Shown here: positions 23,549-38,030 of the stretch, one piece after another
Layout: each line of letters begins with the position of its first letter
Position numbering within the stretch: the stretch's first letter is position 1
Source: Paramecium octaurelia
Lineage: Eukaryota > Ciliophora > Oligohymenophorea > Peniculida > Parameciidae
DNA length: 63,920 nucleotides
Assembly: GCA_905182995.1 (NCBI GenBank)
Contig: CAJJDP010000093.1
Span: forward strand, 354,148-418,067
Direction of reading: 5' to 3'
Translations under genes and position numbers: made by a program
The notes under the pieces: generated by a model
What the model saw: only the letters and a program-made list of their open reading frames with translations
Databases searched by the model: none
What the model was told of the DNA's origin: nothing

Positions 23549-24792
23549 AATTAAAATTTTGTTAAATTATTAATATTTATATGTATTTTATTAACTTATT
23601 CGAAAATAGAAAAAAAAATTAATAATTAATTGTTGTGAATTTTATGAATCAAAAATGCAATTAATATTGATTTTGTTAGATTTTTAACTATTAATTATTT
23701 TTGAAAAATAATTAGTTATATTGCTTTTCTTTATTGGTATTAAGTTTATTTAATGTATAAATGTTTCAAATTAGAACTGGTAAAAGCTTACATTCATATA
23801 ATAAATAGATATGTTAAAGATTGTTCTACTTATCTTTATTTTTTTTAAAGCATTTTTTTAAGGATTTGGTAAATGCTTTGCTTTTTATTAGAACCAAAAT
23901 AATTTTTGTACCTGAATAAGAGAATCATTTCACATTTGAATTTATATTGCCCAAAGCTTAAATTAAATGTCTAATTATAATTATTTTATTGAAGTTGCTT
24001 CATACTTCCAACATCAAACTCTGTTGTATTTAATTTTGAAAAATGAAATACATTCAATTAGGAAAGTAATTATGGGTAATTGATATTTTGGTTGATTTCA
24101 ATAATTTAAACAATAATTAAGCCAATCAAGTAATTCTTAGACTCTTATATATACCAAACTAATTAGTTTCTGTCAAAATTCCCTTAAGATTTTCGAAATG
24201 TATTTTAACCTATAATATTTCGAAAATACAAACCAAAAATATAAATTTCCAAAGCTCGTTATATGATAGTTTTATGCCTCAAGATTATTCCTGTTACAAA
24301 AAGAATAAACTTCTTTATGAATTTTAAATGGAACTGTCGATTTCTAGAATTGAATCTTAATTCTTTACTTTGCCATTTATTTTAATTTAGATCCTACTAT
24401 TTTTATGTTAAATAATAGACAAAATTAAAAAATCTAAAGTTTATAGTTTAATAAAGCATCATATTTGATAAATCTTTCTCACAATTAAATTTTAAAAAGT
24501 TTCAAAAAAAACAAACAATAGTGCTGCTCATGGTCAATACTATTTTTAATCGATTGAGAGAATTAATTTTTGACAACCATCAATTTATATCTAAAAAATA
24601 TTTCATTCTTCAAACAAATTTACTTCCTAATATGATTCTGTCAGTCCAAAATATACCAATCATTTAGAATTAGGATTGGAGAATTATCATGCTTTAGCTA
24701 TATTGCATTTGACAATTAAAAATTTAAAACTCTTAAATGGATCTGGGATTTTAAAGGATTGAAAAATCAGTTAATAAGCTATTTCTTTTTAA
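23549..24792. other. Spacer with a signal-peptide remnant
   Basis: A plus-strand frame at 23811-23915 encodes a good signal peptide (MLKIVLLIFIFFKAFFQGFG) followed by Cys-containing sequence and TGA after 34 codons. A shifted frame continues for about 55 codons. It looks like the beginning of a decayed secreted-protein gene. The rest of the interval is AT-rich without a gene. Confidence 0.4.
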
Positions 24793-27700
24793 TCAAAATT
24801 TAGATGAGAGTTTTTAATATTATATCAAAATTTTTTTAATAAAGTTTATTATTTTTTGATATAGATATAATTTTAATTATGTATGTTGATTTATCAAACT
24901 TTATTATTGCAATCTAAGATTAATGATATTTATTTCTTTTTTTACATATTACGTTTTCCAAAGTTGTTTATTCCCCTAAAAATAATTAAAACTTATTTAC
25001 AATTGTCCATCTGATTTATTCCTTAAGAGTATTGACTTTAATTTTTAGATATTCCTTTGAGTCTACTCCTCTTTCTATCTCTATTTTGCTAATATTTCCC
25101 CCAAAAACTTAGTGAATTTAAAATTATGTTTGAAAGATTTAAATCCTTAAAATAATAACGCTAAGCCTTGCACCCGATATTTTTTATAATAGACTTTTAG
25201 AATATTAATAATAAATGGGTAACTCAATATTATGCTTGTAATTACGATAAAACCTTAAATAAGTGCTGAAGAATTCTATTGCTCGGATTATTCACATATG
25301 TATTTAACTGTTGCAAAAAATATAGCTATAGAACAACATTGACTGCTCTAAACATCCAATAAATTAAGCTTCTATAGAATAAAGGGTTTAGAATTCTAGG
25401 CAATCAATTAGTAAAATAATAAACACAGCCCTAATAATGTTGCCTTCAAAAATATTTCAGTTTCAAAATAGATTAAAATAATAATAATAATGGTTTTCTT
25501 CCATAATTTGATCATTTCCCAAAAATAGTTGTATTGAGTATATTCATTAAATAAATATCCTACATGTCTTCTAAAAATTATCTTGTTATGGTTCTTTCTA
25601 TTTAAGTACAAAATTAGAAACAACAATAAGGGTATGATCAATCCAATTAATGTTGATCCAGGAATTGCAAATCCCTATATCCATGAGATATGACTATTTG
25701 TCCCATATATCAAGGATACATCACCTGATATATAGTCTAAATTTGATATTTTTCTGACAGCCAGAATTGAAAACAATCTAGTTTTTATAAATTTAAATTT
25801 ACTAATTAATTAAGGATGCGTAATTTTATATATACAAATATAAAATTGTAATAGATATGATTCTCATCCTAAATTTAGTTTTAGTTATAACGGATACAAC
25901 TTTAAATCCAATATAAATTATGATTATCTAAGCAACCATTAGCAAAAACATAATCAAGATTCTACTGTAAATTAACTCAACCCCTTAAATTTCAGCTAAA
26001 ATACATTCAAAATAATTCGCCATAAAATAGGATGTATCGCTTGATTATTTTATAAAATTCAAAGAGAAAGAAAAGCGAATATTAAATGTAAAAATAAGAG
26101 AAAAAACCCATAAATAATTGAGAAATAGTTTAAGTAAAATACTCTCATGATCTAAATATTTTATTAAATTACCTTAATTTAGTTTAAATAATATTTCTAC
26201 AAATTTTTACCTTACCTTGAGTTATGCAAATAATTAATTGGATTTTTCAATACTTCTGATTGTTAATAATGTAGAAAGGATAGCCCTATAATAATTAAAT
26301 TAAGTGTACCAAATTGATATTAAAAAAAAGGTTAATAATAACCTCGAAAATTCTTAACATTATTTACATTCTAGTTGTTTCTAATCTTTAAAGAATGATC
26401 CAGCTCCTCTTATATTGTATCTATCACATTCTTCGCACAATCCTCCAATATGTCCCTAAGAACAAAGGTCATTTCCAAAAGTCCATCCTCCCTCACAGTA
26501 AGTTGGATTTTTAAAGCATAATTCTATATCATCTGAAATTTAATTAGGCCTCCAAAACCCAGGTTTGAGTTAAATTTTATTAGAAGTAATGGCATCAAAT
26601 TTATTTTTATCGAAAATAGAGCATTTTGTAGTGTTATATGTTACAGAATAGAATCCCTATAACGGCTGACATATTTGACATCCGGAATAAATATAGAATT
26701 CTCCTAATTAGCACATGAAACTATTGACTCTCATTCTATAGGCTAATAAATCATCCTAATATGACGTATTGCAATAAGCTAAAATCTCTTAAATCTTATT
26801 TTCCTGATTATATGGATCTATGTCGAATTAAAGTGACCCAAGGTCAAAACCCTTAATATCTTAATTAAACTGCATTTTGGATATTTTAATGGATTCAATT
26901 GATTTTTCAGAAGCATCATAAGTTTATTATTCTATATTGCAAGTTGAATTTTGAAAGTTGATTAATAATTCATTCATACTATTTTTAAACAGAATTTTTA
27001 TATCATATATATAATTTTAATATTTTTACTGCTTTGGATTATAAAGCTCATAACTTTATATTTCTTAACCACTCGGAATAAATAAGACATTAGTTGATTT
27101 AGTGTGATCTTAGGATATAATTTTGTAAGGCTTTAAATATAGAACCTAATATAAATGATTCTCGATTAATTTTTATTGAGAGAACATTTCAATGAGATTG
27201 ATTTATAAACTTAAATGTTAAGGTAATTCATTAATGTTATTTGAAGACAAATTAGCAAAATTGAATATGACAATAGACTTAATAAAATTATTTTTAGTTA
27301 AACTGCTATTCCCAAATAAATATATCCCTCCTGCTTATGCTGCATAATTATTAAAAATTAAAGAAGAATATAAAGTAAATCTTGAAGAACCCTCTGAAAA
27401 ATAGATACCACCTCCCATTTATGACGCTGTATTATTCAAAAGGATGGAATTTTTTAAATAGAATTTGTAATTTTAGACAAAAATACTTGCTCCAACCTGC
27501 CCCTTATTAGAAATGAATATTGAATTATCAATTTATATTGTACTGTCTATCTATGCATCTGATTTTGCCATTATACAGCCATAATTTTTGATGTAGTTCA
27601 TAATGCATGATAGTTCTGAGATTAAAGCTTTTTAGAAATCGATTAATTCTAAATATAGTAAGCCATTCCAACAATTTTAACAATCATTATTAAATAACAT

Positions 27701-30700
27701 AATTTTATTAAATAACACTTGAGTTTGATTAGTGATACTTTTCAATTTAATCAAAGATCCATTCTAATTCGAATTTGAAACAAATTCCTCAAAAAAAGTT
27801 GATACCAAATCTTTCTGATTCATGTGATTTATTAATTAATTAGTTTATAAACTGCATTAGGAAGAATCAAGATGAATATAATTATAATTAAATTAGTATT
27901 ATGTTAGGCTACTAAAATTAAAATCAAGAAGATTTTATATCGTAATATTAGAAAAATGTATCTTTGATTTAATGTCATTGCTTTATTAGATATCTACTAA
28001 ATTTAAGGCATAAAATGTTTAAATATTGGTGAATTTGGAATTCGCAATTTTGATTTATTTTGAATCCATAATTTTTATGATCGATGATAATAAGATTCCA
28101 TCTATGGTAATTTGATTTAAGATTAATTTACATCGAGCAAAATTCATTATTGCATTATCAGTAAGCATTTTTTGTCTTTCAACTAAACTGACTTTTCCAA
28201 TAGATAAAACATAAGCTAAAAAGGCTTTCTCAGTCTAAATCATTGTAAAATTGTCTATTTTCACATCGTTCTATAAAACTGTGTGAGAATCAGATTTAAA
28301 ATTCAATATTTAGTCAACAAGGGAGAAACAGTCTCTAGCAATGATATTTGTTAATTTTAGATTATTTTTTGAAGAAGATGGATATATTGAAAAGATTGAT
28401 GACGATAGTTTATTTAAAACATCTGTTAAAATTATATTATTAAGGTAAAGTGTTAACAAACTTTTCTTCCCACTAATTGTAAAAGCACCATCTTATTCAT
28501 ATATTGAAACTAATGAATTATGAGCGTGATTAATAGTACAGTCTGATATACTCACTATTCCATCCCCTTATAAATTAATGTTAAAAATTTGACTACCTTA
28601 TGTTTTAATAAAACTAAAGAAACCATTATTAAATGTAAATTTAGTTACTGTTGTTGATAAAGCTCCTCCTATAGTTTCAATATTATATGATTGAGAAATA
28701 ATATAAGTAATTTCATTTTCATTATAGTTGTCTTAAAATTGAATTTAGTAATATTTAACCCAAAACTCTTGATTATGGTAATTATGATTTTAGACTTAAA
28801 AGTTTTCTATCCATATTTCATTCGAAAAAATTGAAATATATGATAGGGAAGAATTTGTTAGAGAATTATTAAAGCAATTGATATTTTTCATCATTAAAAT
28901 ACCTTATCCTGAATCAACATAAAATAGACTTGCTGAAGTTTAAGAAGGATCTTTATTATATTAATGAAAAATATTCTCTTCAAAACTTAATTTGTCTAAT
29001 TCGATGATTTAAGGCTTTTCAGATTATAATTCAATTATAGAAAATAATTTTCCTAATTATTGTTTGATTAATATGTTTCCTTTCACTATAAGGTTTTTAA
29101 TTTTTATATACTCGTTTGAATTTAACATAATCAATGGATTTGATTAAATTGAAATTATTGATTGATCAATACTAAATACATTTTTAATTTAAATTAAATT
29201 TAGAGTAATATCAATGAATCCAGAAACTTACAATAATTATGAATGAGATATCTATTTTAATAGACATTCTGACGATAGTTGAACTTTTTCTTCCTGAATT
29301 GAATTTTCATAAATTACATTTTCAATTTTTATCAAAGGTACTGATATTAATGATAAAAAATGATAATTTTATGTATTTTAGATGAAGAAGTTCTAAAGAG
29401 TTAAATTAAAGCAGTTAATTATTATTAAATGATATTCTTGATAAGTGGCCATTATGTTTTCTTGAAAGTAAAAGTTAGTTAATAAAAACCTAGTTTATGT
29501 TATTGATTGCTTTTGTTCTGTAACAAATATTTAAGAATAATGAATTGTATTTCCTTAGATCTAAATCTAATCCAACTAAATTTCTTATTTTTCATATATT
29601 GATGATATTTATGATATAAATTAAAATGATATTAAATCATTATCCTTTATTAAAATGTCTTAAAAATTAGATTCATAATTAAATGTAATGAATTTTGAAT
29701 TCATCATCTTATTTTTAACAATTGAAAGATTATTGATAGTAAAAGTAGTTCTCTCATTACTATAAATAAAGCTTGTGTTTTAAAATAGTGAGTTTGTTAT
29801 TTTGACATCATTAAAAATTACATTAGAAATTTGATCTTGGTTCAATGCGAATCGAGCTATTGATGAATTATAAAATTCACATGAATCAATTATAATATTC
29901 TTAATTATGATGGTTCTTTAAGCGTTTTTAAATTAAAATAAAACGGAATTTGTAAAATTACAATTCTGAAGTTTGAATTTATCAATTATAATAGTCTCAC
30001 CAAAATCTGTACAATAAATGTTAAATACTACCGAATTTTCAATACTGCTATCAAAAATTAACAAATTTTCCAGATATAAATTAAGGAAACTATCTCCTTG
30101 AATTTATAATGATACTGCAATATCTTTAGCCTAATAAAATTAAGTATCAATAATCTTTAAATCTATAGAATTGCCTCTGTTTTGAAATATCAGTTCTAAC
30201 AAAGAGGAAATTGAAAATTTAAGATTAGCTAATACAATAAAATCAAATTTTAAAATTGTCAAAGTAAAAGACATTTTTGCAACAACAGGAAGATTAGTGC
30301 CTTAAATCTTCAATCTTACTATTTGTAGAGAAAAAATATTTTCCTTATAGTAATTCTCAAGACTTTGATGATTACCTTACATCTAGCAGTATCTTGCTAG
30401 TTGTAAGGTAACAGTTATTTCCTTAAGGCCAATATTGTTAAAATATTGGTAACTATATATATTTATTAAAAAATCATTAATTCTTTCAAGAGTATTACAA
30501 TTAGTATTATCCTAAATTAAATTATAGTTTACATGAAATATTTCTAAATTTTTGTCGCAATTATTTTAGTAACAATATTAGGCAATTTGTAAATTCGGAT
30601 CGATTTGAATTTGATCAAGAGGAACTTATTAAAGACATCTATAAGTGAAAATGATATTTTCTGGGGTTAGGATAAAATATGGATTTATTTTCTATTTAAT

Positions 30701-33490
30701 TAAGGGTAAATACATTTATTTCTTCATTCGGTCTAATTTCACAAACCTGGCATAATGAGGAACATTGAAAACATTTTCCTTCCGACTAATTTCTTATATG
30801 GTCTTAATAATAATTTTATTTGCACTTAGAGCATTAAAAACCAGTATCACTATCTTTACATTCAGAACACATTTAATCACAGAGCAGAAAACAATCATTT
30901 TTTATCTTTTTATAACCAGGTAAGCATTCAATAATTAAAGTATCAGGTATTGCTATAAACTAAGAAAAGATAGGTTTAGTAGGTAAAAATTAATTAGTAA
31001 AGCCTTGAACTAACCATTTCCAAGGATCTAAACCGTTCTCTAATAAACATGATTTGGAAAAACTCTTTTCACAAGCACTACAAACTCCTGTTGAGGTAGA
31101 CACCATCTAATAATCCTCACAAAGTAAGCATTTCAAAGTAGATTATGGAGTTTTGATACATTGCTTACAATTAAGAATATGGGATTCACAATTAGAAATT
31201 TCCAGAGCGATAGTAAAATCGTCATTAATAGAAAGAGTGCAAATTTCTTACTTTTAAAAATTGAAATAGGATCGGAGGCAATTTTATTAGGACGGCTTTC
31301 TAATAATACACTCCCCAATTGTGAAATCATAGATGTAATCTTGAGCACACTAAGCACAACCTTCTATAATTTCTTCATCAATTAGGGAGTAACTTCCAGC
31401 TCTAATTTCTTCATCAATAAAAGAATAAACATCTAAAACCCCAAGAGTTGTTTTTGTTGGATCACTTGCAAAATAATTGAAACAATACAAACAATGTTTT
31501 ATTTTACAAGCTACGCAATTTTATTGAAAATTATAGTAATTTGGAGGTTCACAAGTTTAATATTCTGGAAAAGGTATGATTTGATCAGTTAAGCAATTTA
31601 AATTTGTTTCTAAGATTTAACATGAATAACATTTTAATCCACATGAGTAGCAATTTTCATTTATTGATTGAGAAGTTATACAAAAATCTTTAAATTAATT
31701 TAGGTTTTCAATTAAATCATATGATGGAGTCACTGCTATTTTGCAATCTGGACAGTATTGTAAATCATTGCCCACAAAAGTATATTATTATTTTTTGTCC
31801 TACAACTTTTATGATACATTTCCATCTAAATCTGTATATAAAGTTGTTTAACAAATAAGAGTTTGAGCCCATTATTTAGGATTCTAAACACATTCCAAAC
31901 AGGTTATAACATTTTTATTTATGATTGAGGGGCTAAATAAGTGTGAAAATATTACCATTTTTAGCAATCCCCTTCAAATTCGAAAAAACCATATTTGCAT
32001 TCTTCTTTCAATAGTTTTTCTTGATTTAATCTAAGGTTTAAAAATTCATAATTAACACATTGATTATCCATATCGATTGTTCCATATTCACAGATACATT
32101 GCTTAAAATCTGGTAAATATCTTCTATTTGATTCCTAAAAGCATGATAGACAATCATCTTTTGTTGGACCATCGCATTCTTGGCAAGTTGGGTGGCAACT
32201 TACCGTGGGTTCATCATAATCTAAACAATTAAAAAATTGAAACCCAACGATTGAAATTGTTAGGTAGTTGGATGAAGATTATAATAAATTGCCGTATAAT
32301 AACTTAAATTACACTCTATTAAACTGTAACACATCTAAATTTATATTAAATTCTTCTTTATCAAAACCTTTGTAAAAAGTAATAGCAACCAAAATTGAAT
32401 TTTCTAATTTCTTTACTAATACATAATGCCATAATTTAATATCAGAGGTTACATCAATTACTTCAGACTTTAAGAAAGGATTGCTTGAAAAGTCGATATC
32501 GACAGATGGGAAAGTATAGCTATAGGTTGTTATAATAATTTGATTCTAACCAGATTAGATCTTGTAAAACAGTTAAAATGCACACAAATTTTGTTCTACT
32601 AGTTTTGGATGCTAAAAATTACCAGATAGTCTCATAAATTAAAAATCAAAATCATCATCGGATGAATAAATTTCTTAAATTTTTATCCAACCAGACAATA
32701 AGAATTCTTAACAATTAGATTATTGGGAAACAAACTCATATAAACTTTATTTTGTTATTTATACATCCTCTATGATAGTTGTTAAACTTTATTCACACAC
32801 ACAATCTGTATTGTAGACTTCTTAGATGATGTAAGTAAAATAATCAGTGGTTTGTGGAAAACAATTCTTAACATATATAATTTCTCCTGGAAAATAAGAT
32901 AGGATATCTCTTTCAAATAGTTCAAATGGAACATTTTGGGGTACAATAAAATCACCTCCAACGATTAGATTAAAGTTTTATTTATCAATTGGAAACAGCA
33001 ATGATATTGTTTTTTAAGATATTTACTTCATTCCATCTAATAAATATATTATGACTTGCTATTTTGAAGGATTTGTATAGAATCCTTCAAAATACCAAAC
33101 AAATTCATATTAAGTATGATCAATTAGATTCTCTTCTTTAATATCTCCAACTTCCTTATCAAAAAATAGAAAATATTTCTTTATTGTTTTATTCTCATAA
33201 TCAATACATTCATAATATATAAAATGTAATTCATTGTTTGTCTTATCCTATATTCTAAAAATATGAAAACAACTACTATCAAGCATACCAATTGTTCCAA
33301 TTTATATTAGATTACTAAGAGGTACATATCTACTCCACACTCCAACCCCAGCACAACAAGCATCATATTAATCAGTGTTATCCATTAAAGCTGTTTAAAG
33401 TGGGTAGATATACGGTAATTTTATCAACACACAGCACATTGATATTTAAACTGCAAATGTTGCAAGCAAATTATATTAAAAGATTTTCAT
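24793..33490 (-). CDS. Giant surface protein: Cys-rich, beta-helix-like, multi-TM
   Basis: ATG 33490 to TGA 24795-24793. With introns at 31933-31955 (23 nt), 30692-30713 (22) and 25802-25835 (34), the coding length is 8,619 nt = 2,872 residues, an exact multiple of three. Order: hydrophobic leader (MKIFQYNLLATFAVQI); about 400 residues of beta-rich ectodomain; furin-like Cys modules from about residue 430 (CHPTCQECDGPTKDDCLSC) to about 900; then roughly 1,200 residues of short Asn/Ile/Phe/Ser strands (e.g. NNIILTDVL, LKLTNIIARDCF) typical of parallel beta-helix proteins. A second Cys cluster (CQICQPLQGFYS.., GHIGGLCEECDRY) precedes a membrane domain with about seven hydrophobic spans and RKISNLDYISGD before the last spans. 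A basic cytoplasmic tail closes it. This is the plan of large ciliate surface membrane proteins; a receptor or adhesion role is inferred. The whole region 26.2-33.5 kb is this one gene. Confidence 0.85.
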
Positions 33491-35640
33491 TTTTATTATA
33501 ATTTGAATTTCATTTTAATCAAGTTTGTAATTTAAATTATCTCTTATCAATTATAATTTGAGTTTATTATTAAATTCATTATAAAGAGCATAGACAAATA
33601 AGCCAATTTATATAAATTTGAAAAAAGTCTCTATATGCATAAAGATATATTATTTTCAAGACGAATTCAATTTTACACGAATTCAAGTTATAAACCTCTC
33701 CAATTAAGAATATTTTATAATTAGAGAAAAAATCCTTAAATGAATGTTAAATTGTAACTCAACCCAAAAGATTAATTCACTTATTTTAGAAATACATAAA
33801 GAGAACAAATTTATGTCTTGCTAAAACAACTTTATTATTAAATAAAAGTAGATCATTTTTATTCTTGAATAAATAATAAACATAGCAGAGGAGGAACTCC
33901 ATTTGAATTTTAATACTCAAAAAGACAAAAAAGAATATTTTAAATTAAAAACTAAATGATAAAGAATGTTTAAAAGTTAGAAAATGGCAAAACTAACTTA
34001 ACAAAGCAGTGAATTAATTAAATGAGTCTGTAGCAACAAAGGCATTCTATATCTTTTGGAATTGCAATTCTATTTAATGGTCTTCATTTAAATCCTTTTA
34101 TAATTGAATGTTTTATGAAAAGGCTAAAAAACTCTTTTTAGCATTATATGTTTCTTTTTTTTTGATATTTTGTCCTAAAATTCTTTTAATCTAGTTCGGT
34201 ATATACAATTTTACTCTTTTTATGCTAGCAAATCAATACCATAGTTTTTGCTTAGTCTTAGTATGAAATTTAAAGGAGAATCTATACTGAGGGCAAATAT
34301 AAGTTGAGAAGATGGTTTTGATACATTCAGAGATTCAAAGGCTTTACGATTTTAAGAAGATTATTAAAGTAAATAAATATTGGATTCCAGATTTTTAACG
34401 AACATTAAGGCAAGAAAAGATAAAAGAAAGAATAACTTTTAATTTAGACTTGGCGATTAAATATATACGATGAACAAAACAATTAAATAGGAGATGATAT
34501 AGGGGATAAATAGGCGATGAAATGAGCAATAAAAGGAGGTAGTAATAGGCAATGAAATCAACTAAGAAAAAGTTTTTCAAGTAGGAAATATCATTATGAA
34601 TATATTTGACATTCTCAAAGTAAGTATTAATAATCATATTTTATTAAAATATGTTTCCAAAACATCCTAATTTAAAATATGAAAAGTATTTTGTTTAATT
34701 TTTATTCAAAAGTCTCGCTGAATAGACAGCTATTATTTTAATTTAATGTAATAATCAGGAGCATATATATTTTTAAACTCATAACATTAATTCTTATCAA
34801 CAAAACTCTTTTTTGTTAATCATAATATTTTAACAGAAACAATAACTTATAGTAACATTTATTCAACTATATATTTATGAGATTGAAACCAGGTGAAATT
34901 GTTCTCTACAATTGCGAATTGCATAAAAGAATTTTATCATTTTTTAATCTCTCTGTAATTAAATATTTTCCAAACTTCAGTATTTTTTAAGTTAAAAACT
35001 GTTCTTTTCCCATTATTATCATTGTCAAATGAATATGCATAAATGAAGCATTAATTATTATTTAAGCAACAATTTGATATTTGAAGTTTAAGAATTTCAT
35101 CAAAATCTTTTAGTAGTATAGATATAGTAAATTAATAATTTAAATTGTAATGAAATATAATTTAGGAAGGAGATCAAATTTAGTTATGAAATTCGAACAC
35201 AGTTTTTTAGGGGTTAGAACTCTATTATTCAAATCAAAATAATTCATCGAACTTAATCGAAGATAATAATTTATTTAATGAAATAACACGACAATTTGAA
35301 ATACTAATAAGAATAGTAAGTGTTTTTAGTCCAGATTCAATTTAAGTACTTTAAAATAATGCAAGATAAAATTTGATAGTAATCTGATCGAGCTATCATC
35401 ATAATTTATACCAAATATGAGTCATTTTTAAAGAAAACTATTAAGAAACAAATAAAAAGTGATAATAAATTTATATCCAGAGAAAAATAGTTGAAAACCC
35501 TAAAATAAAGTACAAACAATCTATTTATTTTCAATTCACAAATTGTCGAAGATTTTAAAAAAGTGTTTATACAATGTAATTTCTAAAATAATATATTTTC
35601 AATATTTAACTTACATTATTTTACTCCCTAATTTATCATT
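33491..35640. other. Long AT-rich spacer
   Basis: Upstream of the giant gene. No gene found. Around 34395-34640 there is a patch with local repeats of AATAGGCGATGAAAT-like sequence (34508-34523, imperfect copy at 34544-34558). The minus-strand 80-codon standard-code ORF across it is low in complexity. The same 16-mer recurs at 36336-36351. Confidence 0.5.
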
Positions 35641-35678
35641 TTAGAAAATCTGGGAGAATTAATAAAAATAAAATTCCT

Positions 35679-36290
35679 ATGATTCTGAGGGTGATTATTA
35701 TCAAGATCCTAGGACTCCAGAGGAAACCTGATAAGGGTGGAATTGGAGGGATATGTTAAGAATGGAGATTTCGGTGCCCAGAGATATTGAAAATAGGGTA
35801 GATTGAAGAGAGATAAATTAAAAATATAGAAGAATAACCCGAAGGCTATGGTGAGGCTAGAATCTCAGGGATATATCAAATTGTTAACTAGGAATTGGAG
35901 TTTACACAATTAAGGACTTATTAAAATATGAAAGGTAATATTCTACGAAGGGAACTAAGATATATAAGAGATGAAAGTTACGGAGCTGGACATTGATGGT
36001 TCGTTAAGTAAAGAAAAAAGGAATGATTGATGATTGGAATACTAAGATAGATGAGATGTAAGAGAAAGAGAGGAATTGGAAGCTCAGAATTCATTAATAA
36101 TAGTCGTTGGAAATTAAAATTTTGATTGGGGATATCCGCTAAACTGAGAATAAAGTGAATATCGAAATCTTTTGGAAAAATTCAAGAACTATTTAGTATC
36201 CTTGGAGTTGATCTTAATATGAAGTTTCGGAGAAATATTTAAGTATACGATATTATTACAAACTCAACAAGGAATATTGTGAATGAATGA
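35679..36290 (+). pseudogene. Purine-rich coding remnant, unknown
   Basis: ATG 35679 opens a 105-codon TGA-free frame (MILRVIIIKILGLQRKPDKG, later EEQPEGYGEARISGIYQ) to TGA 35994-35996. The same frame then runs on for about 95 codons broken only by four TGA codons. Composition is strikingly richer in G and A than the flanks, which suggests former coding DNA on this strand. It has no recognisable family. With TGA as sole stop, a 105-codon frame alone is weak evidence. Confidence 0.35.
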
Positions 36291-37220
36291 AAAAAAGATT
36301 AAAAATTGAAAATAATACATAAGTAATATTGAAGTAAATAGGCGATGAAATAATAAAGCAATGGGAATTGGGGAAAAATTACTATGAATTCAGAAGAAAT
36401 AATATTATGAATTATGAAAAAATAACATTTTTACACTTCTAATATAAAAGTCTTTGATATGAAAAGTTTCAAAAAAGTACCATTTTTCTTCCTATCGAAA
36501 CATAAAACTCATTATTAATATTAGATGGATTAATTTCTTTATTGAAATGTTAACATTTTCATAAATTCTCTAAATTAATTTATCAATAACAATTCTCAAG
36601 TCAAAAAAAGGAGAAAATAACCACCAATTTTATTTTTAAGCTTTAATGAATCAAGATAAATGAAGAATTTAAGTGAAAAAATTAACCTCCTTCAGGTGGT
36701 TTACAGATTCATGTTTAAATGCTTTAAGTTGAAATGAAATGAAAATTTTATATTTTGATAATCAAGCAGTGTAATTGTATAAATAAAATATCTTATTATA
36801 TAAAAATTATCGTATGGAAATACTTTATTTCAAATAAATGATTTTCATTAATTAATATAATAATTTTATATCTTCATTATTGTTTTATATAATTCATTTG
36901 TTGTTCAAATGAATTGTATATATAACTATATATCCTTTTTATATATCATAAAATATATAGCAATTACATTAAGTTTAATATTTCCTATATGTAAATTCTA
37001 TGTTTGTGAATGAGATGAATAAATTTAAAAGCAAATATTTCCTTTATAGAATTATTACACTTGTAAATATAACAATTTTAATTATGGTTAATAGGATTAA
37101 TATTGGAATTTATCCAAATATTAAATTGAAATTCAAAATATTCTTCTGTTTCCAAATTCTATCCTATCACACTTCTTCTTATGAATTAACGTACATTTTA
37201 ACAACTCTCTTCTCAATCCG
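36291..37220. other. AT-rich spacer with repeated motif
   Basis: Contains the third copy of AAATAGGCGATGAAAT (36336-36351) and very AT-rich palindromic patches around 36840-36960. The 86-codon plus ORF at 37000-37260 overlaps a minus-strand remnant at its 3' end and has no motif. No gene called. Confidence 0.45.
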
Positions 37221-38030
37221 TCAATCGACTTTATCGTCATCATCTTCAGTTGAACTCTAACTCATTTATTTTTTTCCTAAGTATTATCTCTCTAGTTTAC
37301 ACTCGCCATAATTACCAGCTTCAGCAGCAAGATAAATTGGGCCTAATTTAATCTATTCAATTGTCCAATCTATGGCTCCTATTGAACCTCACCCTCTAAA
37401 AGGAGGGAAATTTAATAAAAAGGATGGACTATCATTACCTTCATTTTGACTAGTAAGTTACTAAGGCTCCTCTATTTTTCCATTATTATATTCTCTTAAA
37501 CTACGGTTTCATTCTTTTTGCTACCCTTCATCTTTATTCAAAGAGTGATTTAGATATATTCTCTATTAAAATCTCCTTGAACTTTGGCTGTAATATACAG
37601 TTCTATAAACATATCTCCTATTGAGGCTATATTAGGTGCATTTTTGTTTAATGGAATCAGTCTCTGCGCCATAGAGTACTGTGTCAGCTTTAACCGTTTA
37701 TCGATTTTGAACTATTTCATATACATTGGTTATTCATTAGCCTTATTGTTGTTAAACGAGAATTAGAAGTTCTTGTTTTTACTTTCTAAATCAATCCCAT
37801 AGACAATAATTGCTTTCTGGCTAGACTTGTCCCTGGTTCTAAATATAAATATAACGCATTTAGTATTTTGATGATTCGTTCATAGTAGGTATGATATTGA
37901 TTTCTCCTTCTACATGACATTCACAGAATAGTAATTCAAAAGAGAAGAAATGTGAAAATGGGCCTGCACTTTCCTTACCTCAGTTGGAGTGTATAAGGTT
38001 CCTTTCTACTAACTAAACAGAAAAGTGCAT
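37221..38030 (-). pseudogene. GC-richer coding remnant, four in-frame TGA
   Basis: A single minus-strand frame runs from about 37990 to TGA 37223-37221 with only four internal TGA codons. It reads CECHVEGEINIIPTMNESSK, ITNVYEIVQNRQTVKADTVL, NFPPFRG-TGA-GSIGAIDW and IYLAAEAGNYGECKLERQ, ending in an acidic tail. Composition is coding-like against an AT-rich background. Family unknown. It may be the 3' part of the remnant at 38400-39144. Decay is the simplest explanation for the TGA codons. Confidence 0.4.

Noticed and set aside
31133..31385. Two opposite 74-codon ORFs
   Set aside because: They are shadow frames inside the giant membrane protein gene, whose true minus frame reads straight through here.
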